In this document: positions 46,019 to 55,806 of the stretch, piece after piece
Position numbering within the stretch: the first letter of the stretch is position 1
Layout of the letters: the number at the start of each line of letters is the position of its first letter
From: Burkholderia sp. FERM BP-3421
Lineage (GTDB): Bacteria > Pseudomonadota > Gammaproteobacteria > Burkholderiales > Burkholderiaceae
NCBI RefSeq assembly: GCF_028657905.1
Contig: NZ_CP117781.1
Span: 1,922,001 to 1,986,000, forward strand
Reading direction: 5' to 3'
DNA length: 64,000 bases
Position numbers and translations under genes: made by a program
Notes under the pieces: model-generated
The model's database searches: none
What the model saw: the letters and a program-made list of their open reading frames with translations, nothing else
Told to the model about the DNA's origin: nothing

Positions 46019-46522
46019 GGAATGCGCATTGGGATTGGCATCGAAAATGATTCGAAATCGATCGGATTCAACGCCGTATTCGCAATAATGCGAATGCGTT
46101 AATTCGCTGCGATCGGGCCGGACGCCGGCTATATCCAGGATCGGCTTTCGCCGCCGGCGACAGAAGCGCGCTCACGCCCGCGGGACGGGCGCTGGCGCGC
46201 GCCGCGCAAAGGCGCGGCGCTCCAGCAATGCGATGCTCGACAGGCGAACCTCGGACGGTGTATTGGCGTCTTAAATCAATCTCGCGCGGTCGGTCAAAAT
46301 GCAGGAACGATTATAGAGATAATTCATGCCCGCCCGCCACCGATTTTTACGCGCGACTGACACCGGCCTTAATGCCGCCTTAAACGGATCGCCCGGTGAG
46401 CGTCGCGCGTCCGGCCCACCATCGCACACGCGCGGCGATGCTCGACGAGCCTGACCCGGCCACTGCGTCGTCGGCGCAACGTGCGCTCGCGCCAGGATCC
46501 CCGCCTCATCCGCGCGCGCGAC
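46019..46522. other. Intergenic region upstream of the amino-acid permease
   Basis: About 0.5 kb. It should contain the leftward permease promoter, and the 3' ends of any transcript from the lectin-tailed protein gene fall at its right side. No gene, RNA or repeat was recognised. Confidence 0.35.
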
Positions 46523-48337
46523 TCACTTCGCGACCAGGCGCAACGCCTGCTGCGCCCGGGGCCACACCGCGATCGACGCGCGCGGCGCCGCATCCCAGCT
46601 GCGGATCGGCACGGTCGCCACGCCGGCGAGGTTCGCCGTCAGTGCGCTGCCGGGCACGTTCAGCGCGAGCCCGCTGTCGCGATTGACCAGCCGATAGCCG
46701 CCGGCCGCGCCATCGCCGATCTTCTGGAAATACCATTGCTGCCGCGCGCCCGCGGCGCTCGACGTCCAGATCGGCGCCGCGCCCCAGGCGCGTCCGGCAG
46801 CGCCGCCGCCCACGCCGAGATAGCGCTTGCCGAGCCGCAGCGTGAAAAAGCCGTCGCCGACGGCGTCCAGCGTCCATGCGCCGTCAGCGGCGGCAGGCAG
46901 ATTCGTCGCCGCGCTGCCCGGATGCACGATGTACACCCGCCTCGACCCGGACGCGACCGGCACCGTGACGCCGCCCGCATCGGCGTACGCCGCCGGCGCG
47001 TGGCCCTTCGCCGGCTCGAGCGCGACCGTCACGTCGATGTATTCCGCATCGTACTTCGAGCAGGAACCGAATACGCAATACGTGCGGAACGTGCTGCCGA
47101 GCGTCGCGGCCGACGTCTTCGACACGCTGTCGGTAAACCAGCGATACCAGGAGGTCGACGAATACGGCACGCTGCCGGCGAAGGCCCAGCGTTGCGTCGC
47201 CAGATCGTCGGACACATAGAACTTCAGCGTCGTGGCCGGCGCGCCGTAGTCGAACTCGCGGGTGCCGGGATTCGAAATCGTGCGGTCCTCGGCAATCGCA
47301 AGGTACTTCTGCAGGTACACGTTCCATGCGACGCTCATCACGCGCATCGTGCCGTTCGTATAGCCGGCCGACAGCAGGTCGCCCGCGCCCTGCGCCGGCG
47401 GCGCGAACGTCTCGCCGCCCGTCTGGTCGGCGGCCGGCCCGCCTTGCGCGCTCAGGTCGGTCGCCGGCCCCGCGAGGTTCGATTCGAGCGCGCTGGACAC
47501 AGGCGCGGCCGCGCACGGCGTCGCGGCGGCCGTCGCCGCGTCGCAGGTCCAGTTCGTGCCGCCCGCCTGCTCCCACTTGCCGTCGTGGAACTTCCGCCAC
47601 GACGACGGCTTCATCTTGTCGCTGATCGGCGCGCGCGCGGCGTGCGCCCACATGTAGTTGTCGAAGCCGCTCGGGTTGCCGTTCTGCCCCAGGATGCGGC
47701 TCGTGTAGAAGAGGTAGAAGTAACCGGACACGTTGTCGACGTACAGGCGCGGATCGCCGTCGCCGTAGTAGTAATACGGCGTCTTCGGATCGCCGCGGCC
47801 GTAGGGCGACGTGAGGATCGGCGCCTGCAGCGTCCAGTTCGCGCCCTGGTCGGTGGAAATCGCATACGAGATCGCGTCGACGCGCGGGTCGTTGCCGAAC
47901 AGCTCGTTGTGAACGATCCCGTACCAGTCGCCCGAATCCGGATCCACCCACACGCCGATCAGGTCGCAGTAGTCCGCTTGCGTGTAACCGGTGTGCGACT
48001 TCACCGGCTGACCGAACAGCGCGATCGCGACCGGGTTCCTGGCGTTGCACAGCACGCGGGTGTCGTACTGGGAATGCGCGGCGGACTCCGTCAGCGAATC
48101 CACGTTCGGCCCCGTGTAGAACTTCCAGTAATGATTGGCGGGCACGTCGTCGTATTGCGCGAACGCGTTCTGCACGTAGAACGCGCCGTTGCGATCGATG
48201 AACAGCGAGTTCGGACTGTCGGACACAGGGCTCGCCTGCACCGCCGATGCCGCGCTGAACGTCGCCGCGTGCGCGCCCCCCATGCCGAGCGCGCTGCTCG
48301 CGCACATCACGGCAAGCCATCGTAGCGTCGATTTCAT
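46523..48337 (-). CDS. Secreted protein with putative beta-propeller glycosidase-like domain and C-terminal beta-trefoil lectin
   Basis: A 604-residue exported protein: signal peptide MKSTLRWLAVMCASSALGMG...AHA. A large N-terminal region has repeated strand-turn patterns and phrases such as DLIGVWVDPDSGDWYGIVHN and YGDGDPRLYVDNVSGYFYLF, reminiscent of five-bladed propeller hydrolases. The C-terminal 150 residues read like a ricin-type trefoil (GGYRLVNRDSGLALNVPGSA). I do not recognise the exact catalytic family. It lies 67 bp downstream of a beta-galactosidase gene on the same strand, so a role in binding or cleaving galactose-containing polymers is inferred. Confidence 0.7.
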   Translation of the reverse strand: MKSTLRWLAVMCASSALGMGGAHAATFSAASAVQASPVSDSPNSLFIDRNGAFYVQNAFAQYDDVPANHYWKFYTGPNVDSLTESAAHSQYDTRVLCNARNPVAIALFGQPVKSHTGYTQADYCDLIGVWVDPDSGDWYGIVHNELFGNDPRVDAISYAISTDQGANWTLQAPILTSPYGRGDPKTPYYYYGDGDPRLYVDNVSGYFYLFYTSRILGQNGNPSGFDNYMWAHAARAPISDKMKPSSWRKFHDGKWEQAGGTNWTCDAATAAATPCAAAPVSSALESNLAGPATDLSAQGGPAADQTGGETFAPPAQGAGDLLSAGYTNGTMRVMSVAWNVYLQKYLAIAEDRTISNPGTREFDYGAPATTLKFYVSDDLATQRWAFAGSVPYSSTSWYRWFTDSVSKTSAATLGSTFRTYCVFGSCSKYDAEYIDVTVALEPAKGHAPAAYADAGGVTVPVASGSRRVYIVHPGSAATNLPAAADGAWTLDAVGDGFFTLRLGKRYLGVGGGAAGRAWGAAPIWTSSAAGARQQWYFQKIGDGAAGGYRLVNRDSGLALNVPGSALTANLAGVATVPIRSWDAAPRASIAVWPRAQQALRLVAK

Positions 48338-48404
48338 GGTATCTCCCGGAATCTGAAACGGATCGAAGGCAGCCGGCCGCCGCCGGCCGAATGAAAACGG
48401 CCGC

Positions 48405-50402
48405 TCAGGCGAGCGTGCGGGCGAACGCGATCGGCCGGCTGTCGACCTGATGCAGATCGAACACCAGGACTTCGTTGAGCCCCGGCCGCAGCCACGGTGC
48501 GGGACAATAGAGCCGATGCTGCGGCCCGATCTTCCAGTAGCGGCCGAGGTGGCGGCCGTTCACCCAGACGAAGCCCTTCGTCCACGCGCTCATGTCGAGA
48601 TAGGTGTCCGCGGCCGCATTCAGGTTGAACGTCGCCTTGAAGAACAGGCCGCTCCTGCTCGGATTCGTCACGACGGGCCGCAGGCCGGCCACGTACGCGG
48701 CGTCGAACGGCAGCAGATGCACGCCCCAATCGAGCAGTTCCGCGTCGGCCCCGCCGTTCGGCTGCAGCGCGATCGACTGCAGGATGCCCTTGCGATCGAC
48801 GATCGCATGGCCGTAGTTCACGCGCCCCATCCCCTCGACCAGGATGTCGAGCGTCGGCGCGGGGGACGTCGCGAGCGCGGGAGACAGCGTCAGCGGCGCA
48901 TGATGGGTCAGGTTGAATGCCTGCGCGTAATCGGCCGGCAGCGCGGCGCGCGAGATGCCGCCCGCATAGTGCTCGTCGACGTACACCGTCGCGTAGTCGT
49001 GGACGTCGGTTGCGGTCAGCACGCCCCCGGCATACCCCCGCAGCGCCCGCCGATACAGCACGAGGCCGAATGCCTGGCCGTACGCCTCGAACGGCTGCGG
49101 ACGCTCCGCCGGCAAGGCCGCCGGCAGGTTGTCCCACAGCGACGCGAACGGCGCGGGCGTGATCGCGGCGACGCCCGAGAGCGTCGGAACCGGTGCGGGA
49201 ACCGGCGGCAGCGGCGTCGGCAGGTAGCCGGCGATCAGCTTGCGATAGCGCAGGTAGTGCGCGGTGGCGACGCCCTGCTCGCTGATCGGCGCGGCATAGT
49301 CGTAGCTCGTGATGTCCGGTTGATACTCGCCGCTGGTCCCGTCGGTGTTCGCGCCGGAAAAGAAGCCGAAACTCGTGCCGCCGTGGATCACGTACAGGTT
49401 GAACGACAACTTGCCGCGCATCAGGGCGTCGAGCGTCGTCGTGATGTCGGTCGCGGTTCCTTGCAGCACCGCGTCGCCCCAATGCGTGAGCCAGCCCGGA
49501 TACACCTCGCCCGCCATCGCCGGCACGTCCGGATAACGGGTGCGCGCCGTCGCGATGTCGGCAGCCGTCCCGCCGCTCAATGCAATCGCGCCGCCCGTCA
49601 CGTTCGACTGGTTCTGTTCGAGCTGCGTCAGGCCGTCCTCCGTGTAGAACGGGCCGTTGATCCCGCCGTTCACCCACAGCTGGCGAATCTCCTCCATGTA
49701 CGCCGGATCGCGCGCATAGGAGCCGAACTCGTTCTCGATCTGGATCATCAGGATCGGGCCGCCGTTCCCGACCAGCAGCGGCGCGACCATCGGCACCAGC
49801 CGAGCGATGTAGCGCGACACCGCGGCCATGTAACGCGGGTCGGTGGTCGAATTGACGCGCAGCTGGATGTCGGGATAGCGCAGCAGGTAGGACGGCATGC
49901 CCCCCAGGTCCCACTCGCCGCACACGTACGGGCCGGGGCGCAGCAGCACCCACATGTTCTCGTCCTGGCAGAGCCGGATGAACGCGGCGATGTCGCGGTT
50001 GTCCGTGTGGAAATCGAATACGCCCGGCGCCGACTCGTGGTAATTCCACATGATGTAGAGCGCGATGGTGTTCATCCCCATCGCCTTCGCCATCCGGATC
50101 CGATGACGCCAGTACTCGACGGGAATCCGCGCGGGGTGCATCTCGCCGCTGCGGATCTGGAATACGCGACCGTCAAGCAGGAATGCCGCGCCGTTCCGGG
50201 CGAACGCGAACGTATGGCGCCCGCAGCTGCTCGGTTGCGGCGCCTGCGCCGCCTCGACGGACGAGTCGACGCCGGCCGCAGCCGACGTCGACCGCGGCCC
50301 GCCACCGCCCGTGCCGTCGCCGCCGCCGCCGCCGCTGCCACACGCGGCCATGACCGGCGCCAGCGTCGTGAACGCAAGGAAGTTTCTTCTGTTCGTCATC
50401 AT
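48405..50402 (-). CDS. GH35 beta-galactosidase, exported lipoprotein
   Basis: A 665-residue glycoside hydrolase family 35 enzyme that removes terminal beta-galactose. An N-terminal lipoprotein-like signal (FLAFTTLAPVMAACGSGGGG) suggests attachment to the envelope. The TIM barrel contains RIRMAKAMGMNTIALYIMWN and LLRPGPYVCGEWDLGGMPSY. The acid/base Glu is in ILMIQIENEFGSYARD and the nucleophile Glu in AMAGEVYPGWLTHWG. C-terminal beta-sandwich modules follow. Two adjacent ATGs (50402, 50399) are possible starts. A putative RpiR operator lies about 190 bp upstream. Confidence 0.93.
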   Translation of the reverse strand: MMTNRRNFLAFTTLAPVMAACGSGGGGGDGTGGGGPRSTSAAAGVDSSVEAAQAPQPSSCGRHTFAFARNGAAFLLDGRVFQIRSGEMHPARIPVEYWRHRIRMAKAMGMNTIALYIMWNYHESAPGVFDFHTDNRDIAAFIRLCQDENMWVLLRPGPYVCGEWDLGGMPSYLLRYPDIQLRVNSTTDPRYMAAVSRYIARLVPMVAPLLVGNGGPILMIQIENEFGSYARDPAYMEEIRQLWVNGGINGPFYTEDGLTQLEQNQSNVTGGAIALSGGTAADIATARTRYPDVPAMAGEVYPGWLTHWGDAVLQGTATDITTTLDALMRGKLSFNLYVIHGGTSFGFFSGANTDGTSGEYQPDITSYDYAAPISEQGVATAHYLRYRKLIAGYLPTPLPPVPAPVPTLSGVAAITPAPFASLWDNLPAALPAERPQPFEAYGQAFGLVLYRRALRGYAGGVLTATDVHDYATVYVDEHYAGGISRAALPADYAQAFNLTHHAPLTLSPALATSPAPTLDILVEGMGRVNYGHAIVDRKGILQSIALQPNGGADAELLDWGVHLLPFDAAYVAGLRPVVTNPSRSGLFFKATFNLNAAADTYLDMSAWTKGFVWVNGRHLGRYWKIGPQHRLYCPAPWLRPGLNEVLVFDLHQVDSRPIAFARTLA

Positions 50403-50583
50403 GCCCGCCCTCGTTGTGATCGCGCAGCGGGTTTTCTCCGTTGCGCGAGCCTGTCTCTCATTAGGATTCCATAGCGAGCGGCGCGGACCTGATCAATCCG
50501 CGCGATCCGCACGTGAACGACCCGTGCCTATCGCAGCAGCCGGGCCGTCGCAACGGCCCGGCCTTCCGCTCGTCTTGTTTTCT

Positions 50584-50598
50584 TGAAAAAATCCTACA
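50584..50598. promoter_or_regulatory. Putative RpiR operator, site 1
   Basis: TGAAAAAATCCTACA. It shares 14 of 15 bases with site 2 and lies about 185 bp before the beta-galactosidase start. The TG-A...TACA layout resembles operators of RpiR/HexR-type regulators. Confidence 0.6.
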
Positions 50599-50925
50599 TG
50601 GCAAATCTCGATTTGTCAGCAAGATCGTGTTGAATCCCAAAAACGCTCGGCTTCATCGCCTGTTTGCTGCATCCCAGCATGTCCTCGGCATCGAGGATTC
50701 GTATCGGCTGTTTCATGGCGTCGAATCCGGCTCAAGGGAAATGCGGGGCGACGGCCCATCCTGATGACGGATGCAACGCCGTGCCGGACCCCGTCCTTTC
50801 GGCAGCGGCGCGACGATCGCCGCCATGCCCGCATGACGGGGCTCGGCATCGCCGCTCCCGTTCGACCGACCGACGTGTTGCCAATCGACCCGACACACGA
50901 GGCGCTCGCTTCGAGATCATCGCCT

Positions 50926-50940
50926 TGTAAAAATCCTACA
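50926..50940. promoter_or_regulatory. Putative RpiR operator, site 2
   Basis: TGTAAAAATCCTACA, an imperfect palindrome with TGTA and TACA ends. It is the best match among the three sites to an RpiR-type operator. Confidence 0.65.
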
Positions 50941-51057
50941 TATTGGATCGATTCACGCTCCAGTATGGATCGCCCCATCATTAACGTGCTATCAAGCCTT
51001 TTAAACGAAACAATCCGGCACCGATCGGAAAGTGCGAACGGCCTTTCTTTTCATGTT

Positions 51058-51072
51058 TGAAATTTTCATACA
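51058..51072. promoter_or_regulatory. Putative RpiR operator, site 3
   Basis: TGAAATTTTCATACA, matching the shared pattern TGWAAWWWTCMTACA. It lies about 460 bp before the RpiR gene, on the side facing that gene. Confidence 0.55.
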
Positions 51073-51533
51073 TTGATCTACACTACCGCGGCACAGGAGC
51101 GGGGCCTCAGCATCCGCCGGGCACCAGGGAGGGGACGGACAGATGAACCAGTTCGGGTTAGTCCAGAACGCGGGCGGCGGCAGCGGCTGCGCATCGCGTC
51201 GTCGTCTCGCGGCGCTTGGCGATCCGGGGCTCGTCCGCGCCGGCACCACGGATTCGCCGCCGACCGGCCCGACAGAACGGCTCGCCGACGTGCGAACCCT
51301 GCACGCAGCGCACGCCACGCGACGCCACTCCGGGCCAGGCCCGCGCATGCCCGGCGACGCTGCCCGATGCGAGATGACGTGCCGCCAGGCGGGCCGGGCA
51401 CCCGCGTCAGACCTTAGAATGACCGCTTCGCCACACCGGTGCGGCCGACGCGAACAGCGGCAGATGCCTGGATCGACGCCACGGGCCTCGCATCTGCCGC
51501 CGCCGCGCGCCGCACGCGCACCCAGGGAGTACC

Positions 51534-52403
51534 GTGTCAGCGCCCAATTTGATTCCGCACATCCGCAAGCTGTTCGGCGAACTGCGTCCGGCCGAACAGA
51601 AAGTCGCGGATCTGGTGCTCGACGACGTCGATTTCGCCCTGCACGCGAGCATTACCGAACTCGCCCGCCGCGCGGCGGTGTCGGAACCGTCCGTCACGCG
51701 TTTCTGTCGAGCGGTCGGCACCGACGGGCTGCGCGATTTCAAGGTGAAGCTCGCGCAAAGCCTCGCGGGCGGCCTGTCCTATTCGCAGGCGTCGATCGAG
51801 CGCGACGACACCACCGCCACGCTCGTCGACAAGGTCTTCCGCACGACGGCCGCCGGCATCCAGCACGCCTGCGAGACGATCCATACGGCGGAACTCGATG
51901 CGGCGATCCGCGCGATCTCGAGCGCCCGGCGCGTGATCTTCATCGGCGTCGGCTCGGGTTCCGGGCTGGTAATCCAGGATGCGCTGCTGCGCTTCCTGCG
52001 GCTCGACATTCCGGCGAGCGCCTTTTCCGACGCGCACTTGCAGCGCCTGCACGCGGGCCTCGTCGAACCGGGCGACGTCGTTTTCGCGATCTCGCACGCG
52101 GGCCGCAGCGAAGAGATCAACGACAGCATCAGGATCGCCCGCAAGCGCGGCGCGACCACCATCGCGCTGACGAATGCGGGCGCGCCGCTCGTCGCGCTCG
52201 TCGATGTTCCGATCATCCTTCATCTCCCCACCGCGATCGACCCCAACATGCCGGGCGTTTCGCGCATCGTGCAGCTCTGCGCGATCGACACGATCGCGCT
52301 CGGCGTCACGCTCAATCAGGATGGCGAGGTCCTGGAAAAAATCCGCCGCGCGAAAGCCGCGCTGCATTCGAGTCCGTCGCGCAAGCCACGCGGCGCCTCC
52401 TGA
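51534..52403 (+). CDS. RpiR-family transcriptional regulator (HTH plus SIS domain)
   Basis: A 289-residue regulator. The N-terminal HTH_6 domain (LRPAEQKVADLVLDDVDFAL, SITELARRAAVSEPSVTRFC) is followed by a sugar-phosphate-binding SIS domain at about 120-260 (VIFIGVGSGSGLVIQDALLR, VFAISHAGRSEEINDSIRIA). The start is the GTG at 51534 with gggag four bases before it. Such proteins sense phosphosugars; being flanked by beta- and alpha-galactosidase genes, this one probably controls galactoside use. The closest relatives by pattern are HexR-like proteins. Confidence 0.93.
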   Translation: MSAPNLIPHIRKLFGELRPAEQKVADLVLDDVDFALHASITELARRAAVSEPSVTRFCRAVGTDGLRDFKVKLAQSLAGGLSYSQASIERDDTTATLVDKVFRTTAAGIQHACETIHTAELDAAIRAISSARRVIFIGVGSGSGLVIQDALLRFLRLDIPASAFSDAHLQRLHAGLVEPGDVVFAISHAGRSEEINDSIRIARKRGATTIALTNAGAPLVALVDVPIILHLPTAIDPNMPGVSRIVQLCAIDTIALGVTLNQDGEVLEKIRRAKAALHSSPSRKPRGAS

Positions 52404-52607
52404 CCGCCGAGCTGCGCGGCGCGACACCCTGCGCCGCCTATTGCCCGCTCCGTCTTCATTTCACCCATTAATTTAGGAATCCAAATGTAGATCGCCTCCC
52501 GAAACGACCGAGCATTGCCTGTCCTTTGACCGCCGATCCAGCAGAGTCCGGCGCGAACGGCGCGACGGCGCCCGCGCGGCCTTCTGCCCGCCCATCTGGA
52601 GAATCGA

Positions 52608-54461
52608 ATGCGCATTCCGTTCGTCCGACTCGCCTCAGGCGCGCTCGCCTGCGTGCCGCTCTGGCTCAGTCATGCGGCCTACGCCGACCCCGTCGCCGCC
52701 AACACCAACACGCCGCTGTCGCTGACGCCGCCGATGGGTTTCAACGACTGGGCGCGTTTCCAATGCGTCCCGCAAGCACCGCTCGACGGCAGCGCGCGCG
52801 CCGGCTATTCGTTTCAGCGCTTCATGCTCGATCAGGCCGAGGCGATGCGCGGCACCGGGCTCGTGTCGGCCGGCTACACGATGCTGATGGTCGACGACTG
52901 CTGGATGATGCGCAACGGCGCCGGCCAGATCCAGGGCGCCACGCGCTGGGGCGGCTCGCAACAGCCCGGCTTCGATCCCGACCTGGGCGCCTACGCGACC
53001 TCGGTGCACGGCGCCGGCATGCTCGTCGGCCTCTACAACACGTCCGGCGCGAAAACCTGCCAAGGCGTCGCCGCCGGCGAGCAAGGCTACCAGCAACAGG
53101 ATGCGCAAACCTATGCCGCATGGGGCGTCGACGCGCTGAAACTCGACAATTGCGGCGCGACCGGCAACGCGACGCCGCAGCAACTCTTCAAGCAGATGGC
53201 CGACGCGCTTGGCCAGGCAACGGCCGGCTCGCCGCGCAAGATCCTGTTCGACGAATCCGCGCCGGCGGGCTACGGCCCCGGCGGGCCGTCGAAGTACGCG
53301 ACGCTCGCCTGGGTGCGCCCGCTCGGCCAGATGTGGCGAACCGGCCCGGACATCAAGACCACCTCGGTGGACGCGAACGGCCGGCCGGTCGGCGATCCCT
53401 GGGATTACTACAACGCGGACGCGTATCAGGAAGGCGTCTACCAGAGCTACAACGACACGATCGCGCTGTCCCGCTACGTCTCGCCCGGCAACTGGAATGA
53501 CCCGGACCAGCTGCTGATCGGCGACAACGGCTTGACGCCCGCCGAGGAGCGCAGCCAGATGGCGCTGTGGTCCGCGCTGGCCGCGCCGCTGATCATCAGC
53601 GCCGATACGCGCAAGATCGCCGCGAATCCGCAGGACGCCCACCTGAAGCAATCGCTCGCGACGCTGACCAACGCCGAGGTGATCGCGGTCGACCAGGATG
53701 CGCTCGGCATCGGCGGTTATCGGGTGTCGCGCGACGATCCGTCGACGAGCGCCGGCATCGACGTGGTCGCCAAGCCGCTCGCCGACGGCGGGCTCGCGGT
53801 CGTCGTGCTGAACAAGGGGAGCACGTCCGTCGACTATACGCTGCCGTTCGCGAATCTCGGCTACAAGACCGGCGTCGGCGGCTCGCCTTGCACGCTGGCC
53901 GTGCGCGATCTGTGGGCGCACAGCACGTCGAGCGCGACCAGCCGGCTGCAGGTGTCGATCGGCGCGCACGACAATGCGATGGTGAAGCTGAGCGGCACCT
54001 GCGGCGGCTGGACGCCGACGGGAGAGATCGAAGCGACCCAGACCGACTGGGGCGCGACGCCGCTTTGCATGAACGCCAACCAGGCCACGGCCGGCGCGGC
54101 CGTGACGCTGGCCGCCTGCAGCGCGGCGCCGGCACAGCGGTGGAGCCGCAACACCGACGGCACCGTGCAGCTCGCGGGCACCGGCCTGTGCCTGAGCTCG
54201 ACCGCTCCGGACAGCACCGGCGCCGTCAACGGCGCATCCGGGCAATGGGCGACGCTCGCCGCCTGCAGCGCGCAGGACAAGAAGCAGCGCTTCGCCTACA
54301 AGCTCGCCGGACAACTCGTCGCCGCCGCGGATGGACGCTGCGTCGACGTGTATCAGGGCGCGGTGGGGGCGGTCGGCACGCCGGTCGATCTGTATTCGTG
54401 CGGAGTGAACCAGTCGAACCAGCTTTGGGCCGCACCGCACCTCGCCGCGCCGGCAAGCTGA
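52608..54461 (+). CDS. Secreted GH27 alpha-galactosidase with ricin-type lectin domain
   Basis: A 617-residue exported enzyme that removes terminal alpha-galactose. A signal peptide (ALACVPLWLSHAAYA) is followed by the GH27 barrel starting LTPPMGFNDWARFQC. The nucleophile Asp is in WGVDALKLDNCGATGN and the acid/base Asp probably in MWRTGPDIKTTS; NWNDPDQLLIGDNGLTPAEE is also typical. A beta-sandwich follows, and the last 130 residues form a trefoil lectin (ICLSS-like repeats such as GLCLSSTAPDSTGAV and GRCVDVYQGAVG). It lies 205 bp downstream of the RpiR gene on the same strand. Confidence 0.94.
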   Translation: MRIPFVRLASGALACVPLWLSHAAYADPVAANTNTPLSLTPPMGFNDWARFQCVPQAPLDGSARAGYSFQRFMLDQAEAMRGTGLVSAGYTMLMVDDCWMMRNGAGQIQGATRWGGSQQPGFDPDLGAYATSVHGAGMLVGLYNTSGAKTCQGVAAGEQGYQQQDAQTYAAWGVDALKLDNCGATGNATPQQLFKQMADALGQATAGSPRKILFDESAPAGYGPGGPSKYATLAWVRPLGQMWRTGPDIKTTSVDANGRPVGDPWDYYNADAYQEGVYQSYNDTIALSRYVSPGNWNDPDQLLIGDNGLTPAEERSQMALWSALAAPLIISADTRKIAANPQDAHLKQSLATLTNAEVIAVDQDALGIGGYRVSRDDPSTSAGIDVVAKPLADGGLAVVVLNKGSTSVDYTLPFANLGYKTGVGGSPCTLAVRDLWAHSTSSATSRLQVSIGAHDNAMVKLSGTCGGWTPTGEIEATQTDWGATPLCMNANQATAGAAVTLAACSAAPAQRWSRNTDGTVQLAGTGLCLSSTAPDSTGAVNGASGQWATLAACSAQDKKQRFAYKLAGQLVAAADGRCVDVYQGAVGAVGTPVDLYSCGVNQSNQLWAAPHLAAPAS

Positions 54462-54932
54462 TTGCCGGAGAACGCATCGGGTCCGGCGCGCAGCACTCGA
54501 GGCCGGACGTGAGTTGCAGCGCCGGGGCAGTCCAACTCGCAAACAGGGATGGGCTGCCCCGGGCCATGCCGCGCCGGCTTGACGCTCCTGGCCGAATCCC
54601 ATGTCATCGCAGGGTTTCCGACTCCCTGCCTGCTTCGCGATTCGGCGCGCGTCGATCCATGTCGGCGGCCGGAGCCGGGCGGCAGGCCATGTTCGCCGGC
54701 ACGAAGCGGGTTGCGGCCCGATACATCTCGCCCGCTTCGAAAACCCTGTGGATGACGCGGGCATGGCGCGCCCGGTAAGCGTCGATCGCCCCGCCGGACA
54801 CCAGATCGCCACGCCCCGCCACGCCCGCCGTCGCCGAACAACCAAACAGCCGAGCAACATGATCGATGGCGGCAATACAGGCGCGGCCGACGCCGCGCGT
54901 TGTGCCGCGCCGCGCGAATCGCCCGGCGAACG
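54462..54932. other. Convergent intergenic region after the alpha-galactosidase
   Basis: About 0.47 kb with no supported gene; frames here are Arg-rich shadows. It contains one copy (about 54715-54765) of a near-repeat that recurs at 56655-56706. Confidence 0.4.
54715..54765. repeat. Near-repeat copy A flanking the CmcJ-SDR pair
   Basis: The core 54736-54765 begins TTCGAAAACCCTG and matches 56677-56706 at 27 of 30 positions; weaker similarity extends about 20 bases to the left (ggcccgat...). It lies beyond the 3' end of the CmcJ/NvfI-like gene. Confidence 0.6.
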
Positions 54933-55790
54933 TCACGCGCCCGGCGGCCAGAACACCAGTGCGCGCACCTCGATGCTGCGTCGCGCGGGCGCCGTCTCGG
55001 GCGTGGTCGGATCGTCGAATGCCGTGTGCGCGGTCAGGCGCGCTCGGCCGTCGTCGAGCGAATCGTAGATCTTCAGGAGCGCCACCTCGTCCGGACGCTG
55101 GCGCGGGAAGTAGTACCAGCGATGCGCGGGATTAGCCGTGATCGAATAGGTTTCGCCGACCTTGTCGCGGTAGACGAGATCGCTCGGCACGAGATCCCCG
55201 CGCGCGATCGAGCGGGCATCGCACAGCGCGAGCGGAAGGCGCTCGACGACATCGAGCGGCCGCCACACGTTGACGATCGCGAAGCGTTGCCGCAAGCGCG
55301 CCTCGGCCTCCTCCGCCGGGAGATGGTCGCGCACGCGGCGCGGCGCCGACACGAAGGTCTGGTCGTTGTGCACGCGCCGCACCGGCTCGCGCAGCGAAGC
55401 GGTCGCCCGCGAGCCTTGCGCGCTGTCGCGCAGCGTGTGATCGAAGATCACGATCTTTTCCGCCCCGGTCGCGGCGCGCAGCAGCGCGTCGACTTCCGCG
55501 TAGTACACCGAACGGATCACGGCGTCATCGGAGAAATCCGTCAATGCGGTGCGATGCGCGCGCAGCTCGAAACCGCTGACGTCGAGCCCGAATTCACCCG
55601 CGGCCGCGAGCGGCCGCGCGTCGCGGATCGTCACGCGGTGCGGCGCGAGCGCGCCCGTCACCCACGGCGTGCCCGGCGGCGGCTCGAACGTATAGGCCAC
55701 CGGCCGGTCAACGCCCGGCGCCAGGTAATTCACTTCCGCCTCCACTTCGCCGCCGCATACCGGCGGATGCTGTTCCAGTACCGTGCTCAT
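54933..55790 (-). CDS. CmcJ/NvfI-family protein (putative oxygenase/hydroxylase)
   Basis: A 285-residue protein resembling the CmcJ/NvfI family, found in bacterial and fungal natural-product pathways and thought to be Fe(II)/alpha-ketoglutarate-linked. Family-like stretches are EVNYLAPGVDRPVAYTFEPP near the start, IFDHTLRDSAQGSRATAS, FAIVNVWRPLDVVERLPLAL and WYYFPRQRPDEVALLKIYDS. Its own reaction is unknown. It lies 16 bp downstream of an SDR gene on the same strand and the two probably act in one conversion. Confidence 0.75.
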   Translation of the reverse strand: MSTVLEQHPPVCGGEVEAEVNYLAPGVDRPVAYTFEPPPGTPWVTGALAPHRVTIRDARPLAAAGEFGLDVSGFELRAHRTALTDFSDDAVIRSVYYAEVDALLRAATGAEKIVIFDHTLRDSAQGSRATASLREPVRRVHNDQTFVSAPRRVRDHLPAEEAEARLRQRFAIVNVWRPLDVVERLPLALCDARSIARGDLVPSDLVYRDKVGETYSITANPAHRWYYFPRQRPDEVALLKIYDSLDDGRARLTAHTAFDDPTTPETAPARRSIEVRALVFWPPGA

Positions 55791-55806
55791 CGCGATTCCT
55801 CGTCAG

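Larger units (their letters stand above)
50403..51533. other. Long divergent control region of the galactoside locus
   Basis: About 1.1 kb between the beta-galactosidase and RpiR genes. It holds three related 15-bp sites (50584-50598, 50926-50940, 51058-51072) and AT-richer stretches at 50575-50660 and 50920-51090 that probably contain the promoters. Arg-rich frames from 51073 onward look like shadows. No RNA gene was recognised, though the length leaves room for one. Confidence 0.55.
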
